A stretch of DNA of 64,000 bases from Candidatus Pantoea formicae (lineage in GTDB: Bacteria; Pseudomonadota; Gammaproteobacteria; Enterobacterales; Enterobacteriaceae). Below, piece after piece: positions 26,691 to 35,978 of the stretch. The stretch is from positions 1 through 64,000 of the forward strand of contig NZ_VWXD01000009.1 of the NCBI RefSeq assembly GCF_011752625.1. Direction: 5' to 3'. The notes below the pieces were generated by a model, which worked only from the letters and a program-made list of their open reading frames with translations, was not told where the DNA came from and did not search any database. The position numbers and the translations under genes were made by a program. Numbering within the stretch: the stretch's first letter is position 1; each line of letters begins with the position of its first letter.

Positions 26691-27050
26691 ATGATTACTT
26701 TTCAGTCATACGGTCTGCTGGTTACGTTACGCCACAGTTGCCAGTTCGCCTGCAGCGCTCACCAGCCGCTGATCCGTGCCGGTCAGCATCACCGCCTTGC
26801 CGCCGGAAAGACACTGCTGGAAGTACGCCCGCATCGTGGCGCTGATACCATTTCCACACCATATAAGATGGTGAACGTGACGCTTCCGCGCGACCGCTGG
26901 CAAGCCCGTACATTGCTCCGCGACTTCGACCCGAAAACCCTGTCCCGTCAGCCGTATCGCCTCCATCCAAATTTCCGTATCGTCAGTGACGCTGACCGCC
27001 TCCAGAAACAGCGGCACGGTGTGCCTTCGCATGGCGGCCGAAGACGGTAG
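26691..27050 (+). CDS. Hypothetical 119-aa protein (uncertain)
   Basis: ATG 26691 has AGAGG 6 bases upstream. The product is basic with YGLLVTLRHSCQFACSA at the start and a VNVTLPRDRWQARTLLRDFD segment. Family not recognised. A 101-aa frame on the other strand (26727-27032) is an alternative coding possibility. Confidence 0.35.
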   Translation: MITFQSYGLLVTLRHSCQFACSAHQPLIRAGQHHRLAAGKTLLEVRPHRGADTISTPYKMVNVTLPRDRWQARTLLRDFDPKTLSRQPYRLHPNFRIVSDADRLQKQRHGVPSHGGRRR

Positions 27051-27331
27051 AAATCCTCAGGGAAGGCCGTAGCCTGAACCGTAAGTCACTCTGCACAAAA
27101 CTACTTCGCCGCCTTTAACACTCATCAGATCCTGAAGAAGAGCAGCTTTATCATCATCTGATCGGCCTGCTTTTTGAACGCCAAAGCTGAATCATCAGTT
27201 AAAACAGGATTGTTGGGTGCCAATATTAAGCTGCGCACGCGTAAAGATAATGGCACCTTTTAAAGCTCTTAAGCATCGCTCACTAATTTTTAGCTTGTGA
27301 TGTAAGTATCAGGTAGTAATCAGAGAAATTC

Positions 27332-27625
27332 ATGAATCGTAGTAACCAGCAACAAGCTATTGATGAAATAATTGGTGAAGCCGCTTTCGCTTTGCTTCAG
27401 GATGGCGGCGCCATTAACCTGCGCGCTCTGATTGTTCAGTTAAATGAGATGCAAAGATCTGCTGATGATGTGCAAAGGCAGACTCTCATCTTGCTCGCTC
27501 TTGCTGAAATAAGACAAAGCCGGGAAGAGGGTGGTGCTCTTCCAAAAGTTCGAAATGAAAGTACGGATAACGCGTTTTCACATTTTTCCGAATTACGGAC
27601 TTCGCCCACTAAACGGAAGCACTAA
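27332..27625 (+). CDS. Small helical regulator-like protein, YcgZ/YmgC-type (paralogue 4)
   Basis: 97 aa. DEIIGEAAFALLQDGGAINL, then RALIVQLNEMQ and TLILLALAEIRQS follow the pattern of the proteins at 2331 and 4192. It is followed by a (frameshifted) ymgB-like gene 60 bases downstream, repeating the pairing seen at 3697-4500. The last 30 residues are polar and probably disordered. Role inferred from the E. coli ycgZ-ymgABC operon. Confidence 0.65.
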   Translation: MNRSNQQQAIDEIIGEAAFALLQDGGAINLRALIVQLNEMQRSADDVQRQTLILLALAEIRQSREEGGALPKVRNESTDNAFSHFSELRTSPTKRKH

Positions 27626-27684
27626 TTACAGCATTTTGCTGTATGGATTATAATCACTCTGACTCAGACATATGGAAATACGAC

Positions 27685-27952
27685 ATGCAGATGCCTGAAG
27701 AAAATTTTTACCCTATTTCTGACCGTGAACTGGCCGATTATATACTCAACGTGAGAGTCGATCAGAATGAAGAGGCCAGCCGTGCTGGGACTCGTCATCC
27801 GCAGCCTGATGGCCACTGAAGGCAAGGTCAGCAATAAGGCAATTATTCTCAGCCTTGTTGGCGCGCTGGAATCAACGCACGACGCTCAGCAGGCCGACTT
27901 ACTGCGAAGAACGCTCGAAATTGTCGTTGGCCATACACCTGAAAACGCATGA
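27685..27952 (+). pseudogene. ymgB/ariR homologue with a +1 frameshift
   Basis: From ATG 27685 the frame gives MQMPEENFYPISDRELADYI ... DQNEEAS, then at about 27780 an extra C (AGCCGTGCTGG) throws it out of frame. One base over, the sequence continues VLGLVIRSLMATEGKVSNKA, then IILSLVGALEST and LRRTLEIVVGHTPENA, matching AriR (AVLGQAV ... IILSLIHSLE ... TLEIVLRYTADD). Either a real inactivating mutation or a sequencing error; a shorter product from ATG 27767 lacks the N-terminal helix. Confidence 0.75.
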
Positions 27953-28013
27953 TCTGGTATCTCAACGCTTACCCAGAACTGAACGAATAGCCGCGCTAAA
28001 ATTAACAATTCTG

Positions 28014-28066
28014 TATTCCTCTATTCTCTTAGGCCATTCAAAATGGCCTAAGAGAATAGAGGAATA
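28014..28066. repeat. Perfect 25-bp hairpin with a 3-base loop
   Basis: Left arm 28014-28038 begins TATTCCTCTATTCTC; right arm 28042-28066 is its exact complement; the loop is CAA. Followed by TTTTT. It lies 60 bases after the frameshifted ymgB gene and could be its terminator, but the stem is unusually long and perfect. Confidence 0.9.
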
Positions 28067-28333
28067 TTTTTAGCCACGGTTAATCTTCCACTCGTATCCG
28101 GTTTGCTGAATTCTTCCCCTACTTACATTCATAAAATTCCTTAATTCTCGTCCGCAGGGCTGAAATACATTATACCGCAAGGCAACAGACTGAATCTAAT
28201 GCTATATTTTCCCAACTGAAATGTTTCAGGCAAGGCGTGAAAAGGTCAGCAGTAAAACAATTGGCCGCATGTTATTCCATGCGAAGGGGCGTTGGCCGCC
28301 ACCTTTCGCAGTTAACCAGCAGCCGGAGGGCTT

Positions 28334-28696
28334 ATGAAAAACCAACTGCTCAGCTATGACGATGTGTTCAGGATGGTGCGCCAGCACTGTCTGCTGAGAT
28401 TCCCGCAGCAGGCTGACTGCCATCCCCAGATAACTGTTAATGCTTACCTGAAATCAGCGGGTTCTTCGCTGCATGCCCCGGCTCTCGGTCTGAACTTCAG
28501 CCATCGCACTGACGACGTTATCTCTGATTTCGACAGGTTTATAATCGGGGATCAGAACAGGGAAGCCCTGTTTGCGGACATTACCGACATGGTGCGATGG
28601 ATGGCGGATAACGGTTACCTGCAGTCAGGCGGGAAAGAAGATGCAACTTATTATCCTTCGGATAAGCTATTGCGATCACCCTCGCTTATCTTCTGA
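28334..28696 (+). CDS. Hypothetical 120-aa protein
   Basis: ATG 28334 preceded by GGAGGGCTT. Soluble protein with an amphipathic start (SYDDVFRMVRQHCLLRFP) and a C-terminal DMVRWMADNGYL helix. Family not recognised. Followed by a strong bidirectional terminator. Confidence 0.6.
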   Translation: MKNQLLSYDDVFRMVRQHCLLRFPQQADCHPQITVNAYLKSAGSSLHAPALGLNFSHRTDDVISDFDRFIIGDQNREALFADITDMVRWMADNGYLQSGGKEDATYYPSDKLLRSPSLIF

Positions 28697-28723
28697 ATAA
28701 TACCTTTGCAATATGGCATAAAA

Positions 28724-28750
28724 AAACCGGGCCTTACGAGTGCCCGGTTT
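28724..28750. terminator. Bidirectional terminator
   Basis: AAACCGGGC-CTTACGAGT-GCCCGGTTT with an A-run before and T-rich end. Confidence 0.85.
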
Positions 28751-28815
28751 GCAAAAACGATTGCAAAATGAAGCCATTCGGAGATTGGTAACTTTTACAG
28801 GCAGGTATCCTGTAT

Positions 28816-29007
28816 TTATGATGATAGGTTAACCCTGCGGAAAAGCATGCGAAGCGGCTGGATACCCAATGCGCCGCGCATCACAGCCAGAACTGTTGCG
28901 GTTGGTGAGGGCAGGGTGAGAGCGAACATCAGGAAACCGTTTTAGGCTATCAGAGCGATGCGGGAAAGATAACTCAGGTCCGTTTCACCACCTGCTTTCA
29001 AATGCAT
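28816..29007 (-). pseudogene. Small hydrophobic protein gene with an in-frame TAA
   Basis: ATG at 29007 has an excellent ribosome site (AGGAGAAAATA). The frame reads MHLKAGGETDLSYLSRIALI, stops at codon 22 (TAA), then continues open as NGFLMFALTLPSPTATVLAV to the stop at 28816-28818. Composition suggests one small membrane-associated protein of 63 aa broken by a nonsense mutation. Family not recognised. Confidence 0.5.
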
Positions 29008-29137
29008 TATTTTCTCCTCAATGGTTATAGCGACGAAGAGCTAACCAAATCATAAACCCGGCTATTGCGGAATATTACTGCACCGTGCGGCTTAGCCGCA
29101 CGGGAATGAACAGTGAATGCAACGCCGACCTTAACCG

Positions 29138-30601
29138 TCAGGTCGTTGTCGCAGCTTGAGCTGTGTTCTCACCAAAATGTTCACGCATGTGTGTTTCGAT
29201 CTCTTCCAGCGTCTTTCCACGCGTCTCAGGCAACATAACCGCGACAAACACCAGCGATGCCACATTGATTGCAGCAAAGATGAAGAACGCATTATTACCC
29301 ACCAGCGAAAGTAATGGCGGAAACGCCAGCGCTACAGTAGCGTTGCATATCCACTGAAACGCCACCGCAGAACCCGTCAGCACGCCACGAACTTTCATCG
29401 GGAAAAGTTCAGACATGAGTAGCCAGTACACCGGTGAAATGCACATCTGCATAAAGAAAAGGAAGACCAGGATACAGCCCAGCGCCAGCAGGCTTTGAAC
29501 AAGGCTATGCGGCATCAGCACCAGAACAGCCCCTAGCGCCAGTTGCATTCCAATCACGACTGACAGGCCTGTCATCAGCATCGGACGGCGGCCGAAGTGG
29601 CTGATGGCTTTGATGCCTGCGAACGTCGCCATCACGGATACCACACCGTTTCCTATCGTTGCTGCAATCGATGCGCTGGTGCCAAGCCCCGTACTCTTAA
29701 GAATGATTGGCGTGTAATACATGAAGGCATTCACGCCCGTGAACTGGGCCACGATCCCCATACCGCAGCCCAGCAGCAGTAAACGCACTATCCACTTTTC
29801 TTTTAACAGCTCTCGCGCAGGCGGTCCCTGGCGGGCTTCAAGCGCGTTCTGGCGCATTTCCGCCATTTCTTTTTTGATTTCACGCGGGTTCTCACGCAAT
29901 TTCCGCATGATACGCAGCGCCTCGTTAAAGCGCCCTTCGGCCACCATCCAGTGTGGCGAGGCCGGTACAAAGAAGGTACCAATAAACAGCAGGACACCCG
30001 GGAGCATCGCCAACGAAAGCATATAGCGCCACATGCCCGGATCTTTCAGCAACAGGCTCATGGCCGCACTGACAATGTAGGCCAGTAACTGTCCGGAAAC
30101 GATCATCAGTTCATTTCGGCTGACAAGTGGCGCACGCCGTTTTGGCCCGGCGATTTCGGCGATGAATACCGGGACCGTGGAAGAACCTCCACCGACCGCA
30201 AATCCCAGAACAAATCGCATCACCACCATGATTTCCAGATTAGGTGCAATGGTTGTTCCTAATGCACCGGCAACAAACAGCACAGCGAGGCTGCGAAGCG
30301 TGATCCGTCGACCAAAGCGATCTGAGACATAACCGCTGACAAATGCCCCGATAGCTGAGCCGAAGGTAAGTGCTGAAGTTACCAGTCCCTCTGTAAAAGG
30401 AGTGAGATTGAGGCCGCCCTGGGAGGTGGGCAACGTCATATAGGGTAGAGCTCCGGAAATGATACCGGTATCATAACCAAACGCCAGCGCGCCCATAGTG
30501 GCTACCAGCACCACGAAGAACAGACGCTGCTGCACAGTAAAGTTGAGAGAGCCACCATCATCCGATGGAGGTTGAGAAGGGTTTTGCATTTGAGCATCCA
30601 T
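29138..30601 (-). CDS. MFS sugar porter
   Basis: About 487 aa, twelve predicted membrane segments. Sugar-porter signatures are present: GYDTGIISGALPY in the first helix, GYVSDRFGRR (loop 2-3), GFAVGGGSSTVPVFIAEIAG with the RxxL/VSRNEL region, then QFTGVNAFMYY, FGRRPMLMTG and the C-terminal PETRGKTLEEIE. Likely H+-coupled uptake of a sugar or polyol such as inositol or arabinose; the substrate cannot be read from sequence. ATG 30601 (MDAQMQN) is preferred; an in-frame TTG at 30664 is possible and neither has a clear ribosome site. Divergent from the SDR gene. Confidence 0.9.
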   Translation of the reverse strand: MDAQMQNPSQPPSDDGGSLNFTVQQRLFFVVLVATMGALAFGYDTGIISGALPYMTLPTSQGGLNLTPFTEGLVTSALTFGSAIGAFVSGYVSDRFGRRITLRSLAVLFVAGALGTTIAPNLEIMVVMRFVLGFAVGGGSSTVPVFIAEIAGPKRRAPLVSRNELMIVSGQLLAYIVSAAMSLLLKDPGMWRYMLSLAMLPGVLLFIGTFFVPASPHWMVAEGRFNEALRIMRKLRENPREIKKEMAEMRQNALEARQGPPARELLKEKWIVRLLLLGCGMGIVAQFTGVNAFMYYTPIILKSTGLGTSASIAATIGNGVVSVMATFAGIKAISHFGRRPMLMTGLSVVIGMQLALGAVLVLMPHSLVQSLLALGCILVFLFFMQMCISPVYWLLMSELFPMKVRGVLTGSAVAFQWICNATVALAFPPLLSLVGNNAFFIFAAINVASLVFVAVMLPETRGKTLEEIETHMREHFGENTAQAATTT

Positions 30602-30938
30602 GGTTGCCAGAAACACAGCGGAACGCTGTGTAAAGAAAGCTATGAGTATAGTCAGATATTGCAAAATGGGATCTTACTCACAGTATCTTCGGTGCACTTA
30701 CCACGCTCAGCGGCATGCTTTTTTTTATAAAACCGCGCATCGGTTTGGTAAGTAAAACCCCGGGTTAATACCGAATCTTTTTTTTCTCTTAAATGCTTTT
30801 AATACCTCACTAATATTGATTGATATTTACCCACCTATTTAATCGCTCCGCTTAAATATGAAAATTATTTTCCATGCCCTGCGTGACAAATATCACATTT
30901 TTGCCAGGCTTAATTAACTCACCAAAAAGGAGATACAG

Positions 30939-31832
30939 ATGAACTCATTTACTAATAAAACGCTCATCACACAGGAATATCCGAAGCCGCCGTTTAAAAA
31001 ACAGCATCAGCCTGTTCCTGGCCTGGCGGGTAAAATGGAACCACGCCCCGACCACGGTGAAACCAGTTACCGGGGGACAGGACGCCTTACTGGACGTAAG
31101 GCGCTGATTACAGGCGGCGATTCCGGAATTGGTCGTGCCGTTGCTATCGCTTATGCGCGTGAAGGCGCCGATGTTGCTATTAATTATCTACCAGACGAAG
31201 AGCAGGATGCCGCAGAAGTCGTGAAATTAATCAAAGCGGAAGGGCGGAAAGCTATTGCCATTCCCGGTGATATTCGTTCGGAAGAGTTTTGTCAGAAACT
31301 TGTTAACGAAGCTGCCAGCAAATTAGATGGTCTGGATATTCTGGTTAATAATGCCGGGCGCCAGCAGTTTAACGAATCCATTCGTACGCTCTCTACGGAA
31401 GATTTTGACGCCACATTTAAGACCAATGTTTATGCAATGTTCTGGATAACCAAAGCGGCTCTGGAATACCTGCCGGCAGGTTCATCAATCATTAATACCA
31501 CATCAGTACAGGCCTACGAACCGAGCGCCATTTTACTGGACTACGCTCAGACAAAGGCTTCGATAGCGGCTTTCACCAAAGCCCTCGCGAAACAACTAGG
31601 TGAACAGCAAATCCGCGTTAACGCTGTCGCACCAGGACCTTACTGGACGCCTTTGCAGGTCTGCGGCGGCCAGCCACAGGAAAAAGTTGAGCAGTTTGGT
31701 GCCACCGCCCCGCTGGGCCGTCCTGGTCAGCCGGCAGAAATTGCGCCTCTCTATGTCACCTTCGCAGAAACCACCAACAGCTTTACCTCCGGTCAGGTCT
31801 GGTGCTCCGACGGCGGCACCGGCACGGTCTAA
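30939..31832 (+). CDS. YghA-like short-chain dehydrogenase
   Basis: 297 aa NAD(P)-dependent oxidoreductase of the SDR family, in the YghA/general-stress subgroup. Seen: the PPFKKQHQPVPGLAGKMEP leader typical of this subgroup, the cofactor motif TGGDSGIGR, NNAG, the active-site Ser in TTSVQAY and Y-x3-K (YAQTK). Substrate not known; YghA has been linked to aldehyde/alcohol reduction. AAAAGGAGATACAG precedes ATG 30939. A perfect palindrome lies between it and the downstream GH15 gene. Confidence 0.9.
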   Translation: MNSFTNKTLITQEYPKPPFKKQHQPVPGLAGKMEPRPDHGETSYRGTGRLTGRKALITGGDSGIGRAVAIAYAREGADVAINYLPDEEQDAAEVVKLIKAEGRKAIAIPGDIRSEEFCQKLVNEAASKLDGLDILVNNAGRQQFNESIRTLSTEDFDATFKTNVYAMFWITKAALEYLPAGSSIINTTSVQAYEPSAILLDYAQTKASIAAFTKALAKQLGEQQIRVNAVAPGPYWTPLQVCGGQPQEKVEQFGATAPLGRPGQPAEIAPLYVTFAETTNSFTSGQVWCSDGGTGTV

Positions 31833-31853
31833 GTGTCAGCAGGATTTTTGAAG

Positions 31854-31877
31854 AACGTGGCCGCATGCGGCCACGTT
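31854..31877. terminator. 24-bp perfect palindrome between SDR and GH15 genes
   Basis: AACGTGGCCGCA followed by its exact complement; followed by TTGTTGTC, so a weak terminator or attenuator that may reduce read-through to the GH15 gene. Confidence 0.6.
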
Positions 31878-31903
31878 GTTGTCTCAACATGCAGGGAAAA
31901 GCA

Positions 31904-33718
31904 ATGAATAATCAGATATTACGATCGCCGATGCGCGAGGAGGGGTTTGCCCGTCTTGGGGACTATGCGGCCATTGGTGAAGGTCGTTCCGTGGCACTTA
32001 TTGCCCCGGATGGGGCTATTGACTGGTGGTGTGCGCCAAACCTTGATTCGCCACCCTTATTTGACCGCCTGCTGGACCCCGAAATCGGCGGTTTTTTTCA
32101 GATTGAACCCATCGGGGATTATCGTACGGAACGGGCATACCGCCCTGACAGCAACGTCCTGGAAACACGGTTTATTACGCAGGATGGCAGCGTACTCATA
32201 ACTGAGTCGATTAACAGTACGCTGGCCGGCCGTCTTCCCTGGAGCGAACTGGCAAGGCGTATTGAAGGGATTAAGGGCGAAGTTGAGTTGTGCCTGACGT
32301 TACGCTTTGGCACCGCAGCCGAAACACGCTCACCGTGGTGGGATAACACCGAACAGGGAGACGTTTATCATCTTGCCGACCTGATGGCGATGCTGCGCAC
32401 GTCTGAAGACTGGCTGATCACTGAGCGCGGCGATGGGATAATACGCGCAACGCTTCGTACCCGACCTGAAAGCCACTCTCTGGTCGCCCTTCTGGTGACG
32501 GAGCGTGAGCCGCTGGCTGTGCCTGATTTAGAATCCATCGATGCCCGTATTGAAACCAGCCATACGGCGTGGCGCGACTGGACGCACAGCCTGAGTTACG
32601 CAGGCCGCTATTCAGATCACGTGAGACGTTCGGCGCTGTCTCTCAAATTCCTCTGGTATTCGCCAACCGGTGCACTTGCCGCGGCAGCGACCACCTCACT
32701 GCCTGAGGGCATTGGTGGGGAGAAGAATTATGACTATCGCTACGCATGGGTGCGCGACGCCTGCCTGATTATAAAATCGTTCGTTTTCCTCGGCGCGCTT
32801 GAAGACTGTAAAGCCGCTTTTTCATGGTTATCAAAAACCATCATACGCCACGGCACCCAGCTTCGCGCCTGTTACACCCTGGAAGGCGGCATAGTGCCTG
32901 CAGAAAGTTACCCCCCCTTACGCGGTTATCAGAACTCTCTTCCCGTGCGTATCGGTAATAACGCTCGCGACCAGGTTCAGCTGAGCATGTACGGCGACAT
33001 GCTGGCCACGGCAGAACTCTTCATCCGTGCTGGCCACATTCTGGATCTTGAAACTTCGCGCATGCTGGGAGAACTGGCGAACTACTGTGCCGATCAGTGG
33101 CGTCAGAAAGACAGCGGGATCTGGGAGTTGCCAGAAGAACAGCATTATACCCACTCCAAAATGGCCTGCTGGCTGGCGCTCGACAGCGCAGTTTCACTGG
33201 CAAAAGCTAAACACATTGAACCCACATGGGTTCAGCGCTGGGAGCGGGAGCGGGATCGCATCAGTGAATGGATTGAGGAGCATTGCTGGTCAGAGGAAAA
33301 GAAGGCATACCTCTTCTACCCCCACGCTGATGGTAAGCTCGATGCTGCTCTGGCGCTGGTACACCACTATGGCAACACGGTTAACCCGGAACGCATGCGT
33401 GCCACTTATCGTGCCATCCGGCAGGATTTAGGCCATGGCAGTGCGATGCTATACCGTTACAGCGGCGTTGAGCAGGAAGAAAGTACGTTTATTGCCTGCT
33501 CTTTTTGGCTGGTCGAGGCGCTGGCGGCCATGGGTGATATCCGGCAAGCCGAAACCGCAATGGAAGAAATTCTGGATAAGCTGTGCCAGCGCGGCAATGT
33601 TGAAACTTTTAATGAAATGTTTGATGTCCGCAGCGACGAGTGGCGCGGCAACATGCCGCAGGGATTAAGCCACCTGGCTCTCATCTGTGCGGCGCAGGCG
33701 CTGACCGACCACGCTTAA
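31904..33718 (+). CDS. GH15 glucoamylase/trehalase-type glycoside hydrolase
   Basis: 604 aa, GH15 family. N-terminal beta-sandwich domain (GDYAAIGEGRSVALIAPDGA, then DWWCAPNLDSPPLFDRLLD) and C-terminal (alpha/alpha)6 barrel with YDYRYAWVRDA and LPEGIGGEKN. Bacterial relatives of this length hydrolyse maltodextrins or trehalose; which one applies is not decided by sequence. Cytoplasmic, no signal peptide. ATG 31904 has AGGGAAAAGC upstream. In the stress block with the SDR and CsbD genes, a trehalose-related role is plausible (inference). Confidence 0.9.
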   Translation: MNNQILRSPMREEGFARLGDYAAIGEGRSVALIAPDGAIDWWCAPNLDSPPLFDRLLDPEIGGFFQIEPIGDYRTERAYRPDSNVLETRFITQDGSVLITESINSTLAGRLPWSELARRIEGIKGEVELCLTLRFGTAAETRSPWWDNTEQGDVYHLADLMAMLRTSEDWLITERGDGIIRATLRTRPESHSLVALLVTEREPLAVPDLESIDARIETSHTAWRDWTHSLSYAGRYSDHVRRSALSLKFLWYSPTGALAAAATTSLPEGIGGEKNYDYRYAWVRDACLIIKSFVFLGALEDCKAAFSWLSKTIIRHGTQLRACYTLEGGIVPAESYPPLRGYQNSLPVRIGNNARDQVQLSMYGDMLATAELFIRAGHILDLETSRMLGELANYCADQWRQKDSGIWELPEEQHYTHSKMACWLALDSAVSLAKAKHIEPTWVQRWERERDRISEWIEEHCWSEEKKAYLFYPHADGKLDAALALVHHYGNTVNPERMRATYRAIRQDLGHGSAMLYRYSGVEQEESTFIACSFWLVEALAAMGDIRQAETAMEEILDKLCQRGNVETFNEMFDVRSDEWRGNMPQGLSHLALICAAQALTDHA

Positions 33719-33800
33719 ACCTTAACCGGTTTTTTCTGAGCGCAGAGTGCCAGCGTTAAAGATACAGCCCGGCTGGCCCTCATAAATCACTTTAAAATGG

Positions 33801-34331
33801 ATGCAACAGATGATTCGCGGAATTGAACACATTGGCATTACCGTTTCTGATTTAAAGCAGGCAGAGCATTTTTTCATCGGCGCACTGGATGCATCTGTGC
33901 TCTATCGTATCGTTCCGCCCGCTGAAGAAGATAAATTTGTTCCTGGTAAAAAAATGTCTCCTCTCAATGGATTCCCTGCAGAACTCAGGCTGACCGGGCT
34001 ATCCATGCTGCGGCTGAATAATGGGTGCAATGTTGAGTTATTTCAGACAGAGCCTACCGCAAAAGATCGTTCCGCTCATCCGGGCTTGCCGGGGATCAAC
34101 CACTTCTCCGTATATGTGGATGACATTTATCAGACCGCAGAAAGAATGCGGGCACATGGCGCAGAGATGCTTGAAGGCCCTTCCGACTGTTTCGCTCAGG
34201 AGGAGGGAAAAGGCAATCAGACGTGGTTTGGCATAACACCCTTTGGTGTCCTCATTGAGCTCATCACTCTGCCTTCAGGCATACGGTACGATTCAGAAGC
34301 CACTCAGCAGCGCTGGATACCAGAAGCCTGA
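33801..34331 (+). CDS. VOC-family (glyoxalase/bleomycin-resistance fold) protein
   Basis: 176 aa with the two betaalphabetabetabeta modules of the vicinal-oxygen-chelate fold: IEHIGITVSDLKQAEHFF at the start, VELFQTEP in the middle, GINHFSVYVDDI and VLIELITLP at the end. Likely metal ligands are His in IEH, Glu in VELF, His in INHF and Glu in LIEL. Could be a lyase, dioxygenase or isomerase; substrate unknown. ATG 33801 and in-frame ATG 33810 both possible. 23 bases before the next gene, so probably an operon with it. Confidence 0.85.
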   Translation: MQQMIRGIEHIGITVSDLKQAEHFFIGALDASVLYRIVPPAEEDKFVPGKKMSPLNGFPAELRLTGLSMLRLNNGCNVELFQTEPTAKDRSAHPGLPGINHFSVYVDDIYQTAERMRAHGAEMLEGPSDCFAQEEGKGNQTWFGITPFGVLIELITLPSGIRYDSEATQQRWIPEA

Positions 34332-34354
34332 TACCACTTACCGGGGACCAGACG

Positions 34355-35449
34355 ATGCAGAGACGTGAATTTATTGCAGGCGGGATCGCTACACTATGCC
34401 TGTCGCGCACAGCCTTTGCCGTGGTTGAGTCCATGGTTAGCCCGCGACTGCAGGTTGCGGCAACTTCTCCCTGGCTTGCCAATGGTATCGCAGTCACACC
34501 CGGGGGCGATTTGTTCCTCAATTTCCCGCGCTTCAGAGGACATGAGAAGTCGCCGGCGCTTACGCGCGTGACACCATCTGGCCCGACGCCTTTCCCGGGG
34601 AATCACTGGAATGAATGGAAACCGGGTGAAGAAGGACTGGACAGCCTTGTCAAAGTAAACGCCTGTCACAACTTCGGCGACGGCTTACTGTGGGTTGTCG
34701 ATCAGGGGGCTCCTCAGGGTAAAAGTCCGTCAAAGGGTGCGGCAAAACTCGTCGCATTCGACGTCGCAACAGGCAAAGCGGTAAAAGTTATACGGTTTGA
34801 TGAGAAAGCGTTACCGCAGGGTGGCGCACCTAACGACCTGCGTATACAGGATAACTTAGTGTATGTCACCGATTCCGGGCTCGGCGGCGTCATCATCCAT
34901 GACCTGAATACCGGTGAAACCATAAGAAGACTGTCCGGAAGTGCCTTGCTGCGTAAACCAGAAGGACTCGCTCAGAAAGGCTATAACGGACGAATTCTTG
35001 AGGATAAAGCCGGAAAACGACCCACTGTCCACAGTGACGTTATTGAGGTCAGCCCTGACGGCCAGTGGTTCTACTATGCGACGCCTACGGGGCCACTCTA
35101 CCGCTTCCCCACGGCATCATTAAAAGATAACCGTTTAAGCGATGAGGAGCTGGAAGGACATATAGAGAAAGTTGCGGATATACCGTCGATAGGGGGATCT
35201 GCCATCGACGCTGCCGGAAACATTTACCTCTCCAATGTGGAGAAACGCTCTGTCGACTTACTGCAGCCTGACGGCACACTAAAGACGCTGATACAGGATG
35301 AGAGGCTGATAACACCCGACGCGCTTGTCATTACTGATGGATGGATCTACGTGCCTGCTCCCCAGATTGAGCATCTGGCAGATAACAATAAGGGTAACGA
35401 TGCAACGCACGGGCCTTGGTCCGTCTATAGATTCCCATACAGCACTTAA
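34355..35449 (+). CDS. Secreted yellow/MRJP-like beta-propeller protein
   Basis: 364 aa. The N-terminus QRREFIAGGIATLC looks like a Tat signal peptide, pointing to folded export. The mature part is a beta-propeller of the major royal jelly/yellow family: LQVAATSPWLANGIAVTPGG, APNDLRIQDNLVYVTDSGLG, then IGGSAIDAAGNIYLS. Bacterial members are annotated as dopachrome-tautomerase-like or SMP-30-like; activity cannot be told. Co-directional with the VOC gene (23 bases between), so the two may act on the same compound. Confidence 0.8.
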   Translation: MQRREFIAGGIATLCLSRTAFAVVESMVSPRLQVAATSPWLANGIAVTPGGDLFLNFPRFRGHEKSPALTRVTPSGPTPFPGNHWNEWKPGEEGLDSLVKVNACHNFGDGLLWVVDQGAPQGKSPSKGAAKLVAFDVATGKAVKVIRFDEKALPQGGAPNDLRIQDNLVYVTDSGLGGVIIHDLNTGETIRRLSGSALLRKPEGLAQKGYNGRILEDKAGKRPTVHSDVIEVSPDGQWFYYATPTGPLYRFPTASLKDNRLSDEELEGHIEKVADIPSIGGSAIDAAGNIYLSNVEKRSVDLLQPDGTLKTLIQDERLITPDALVITDGWIYVPAPQIEHLADNNKGNDATHGPWSVYRFPYST

Positions 35450-35726
35450 GGGGATCATTATCTGAATAAACTGTGTGCGTTACATAACTCATTCTCAGGG
35501 CAGTGTAGAGTGCGGTTAGGGAGCGGGGGCCGTCCTTAAAAAGCAGCTATCAGTGGGAGCGTTACCGTTTTCAGACAGTGCACGTCTATGCTGGTCTTAT
35601 CTCAGGAAAATTCCGAGAGTGTGATGTATGACAGGAAAAATGCCCTGCATGAACCATACTGATTAGCATTAAGTTCTGCACAGGGATTGCCAGGCGGCAA
35701 CCCGGGAATTAACGAAGGAGACCGAT

Positions 35727-35936
35727 ATGAACGAAGATCGCATCAGCGGTAACTGGAAGCAGTTCAAAGGCAAAGTTAAAGAACAGTGGGGCAAACTCAC
35801 CGATGACGATATGGACGTCGCGGAAGGAAAGCGCGACCAGCTGGTCGGCCGCATCCAGGAACGTTACGGTTACGGCAAGGATCAGGCTGAAAAAGAGTTA
35901 AAGGACTGGGAAGATTCCAACCACTATGAGTGGTAG
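35727..35936 (+). CDS. CsbD-family stress protein (copy 2)
   Basis: 69 aa, differing from copy 1 (26280-26489) at seven positions. GAAGGAGACCGAT precedes the ATG. Same orientation as copy 1; the two flank the 26.5-35.7 kb metabolism block. Small general-stress protein of unknown mechanism. Confidence 0.95.
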   Translation: MNEDRISGNWKQFKGKVKEQWGKLTDDDMDVAEGKRDQLVGRIQERYGYGKDQAEKELKDWEDSNHYEW

Positions 35937-35954
35937 CCATTAAGTCTCCCCCGT

Positions 35955-35978
35955 AAACCGGCCACGTGCCGGTTTTTT
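35955..35978 (+). terminator. Rho-independent terminator
   Basis: AAACCGGC-CACGT-GCCGGTTT followed by TTT. Confidence 0.85.

Noticed and set aside
26727..27032. 101-aa frame on the minus strand
   Set aside because: No ribosome site close to the start; the plus-strand frame has a better one. Neither is certain.
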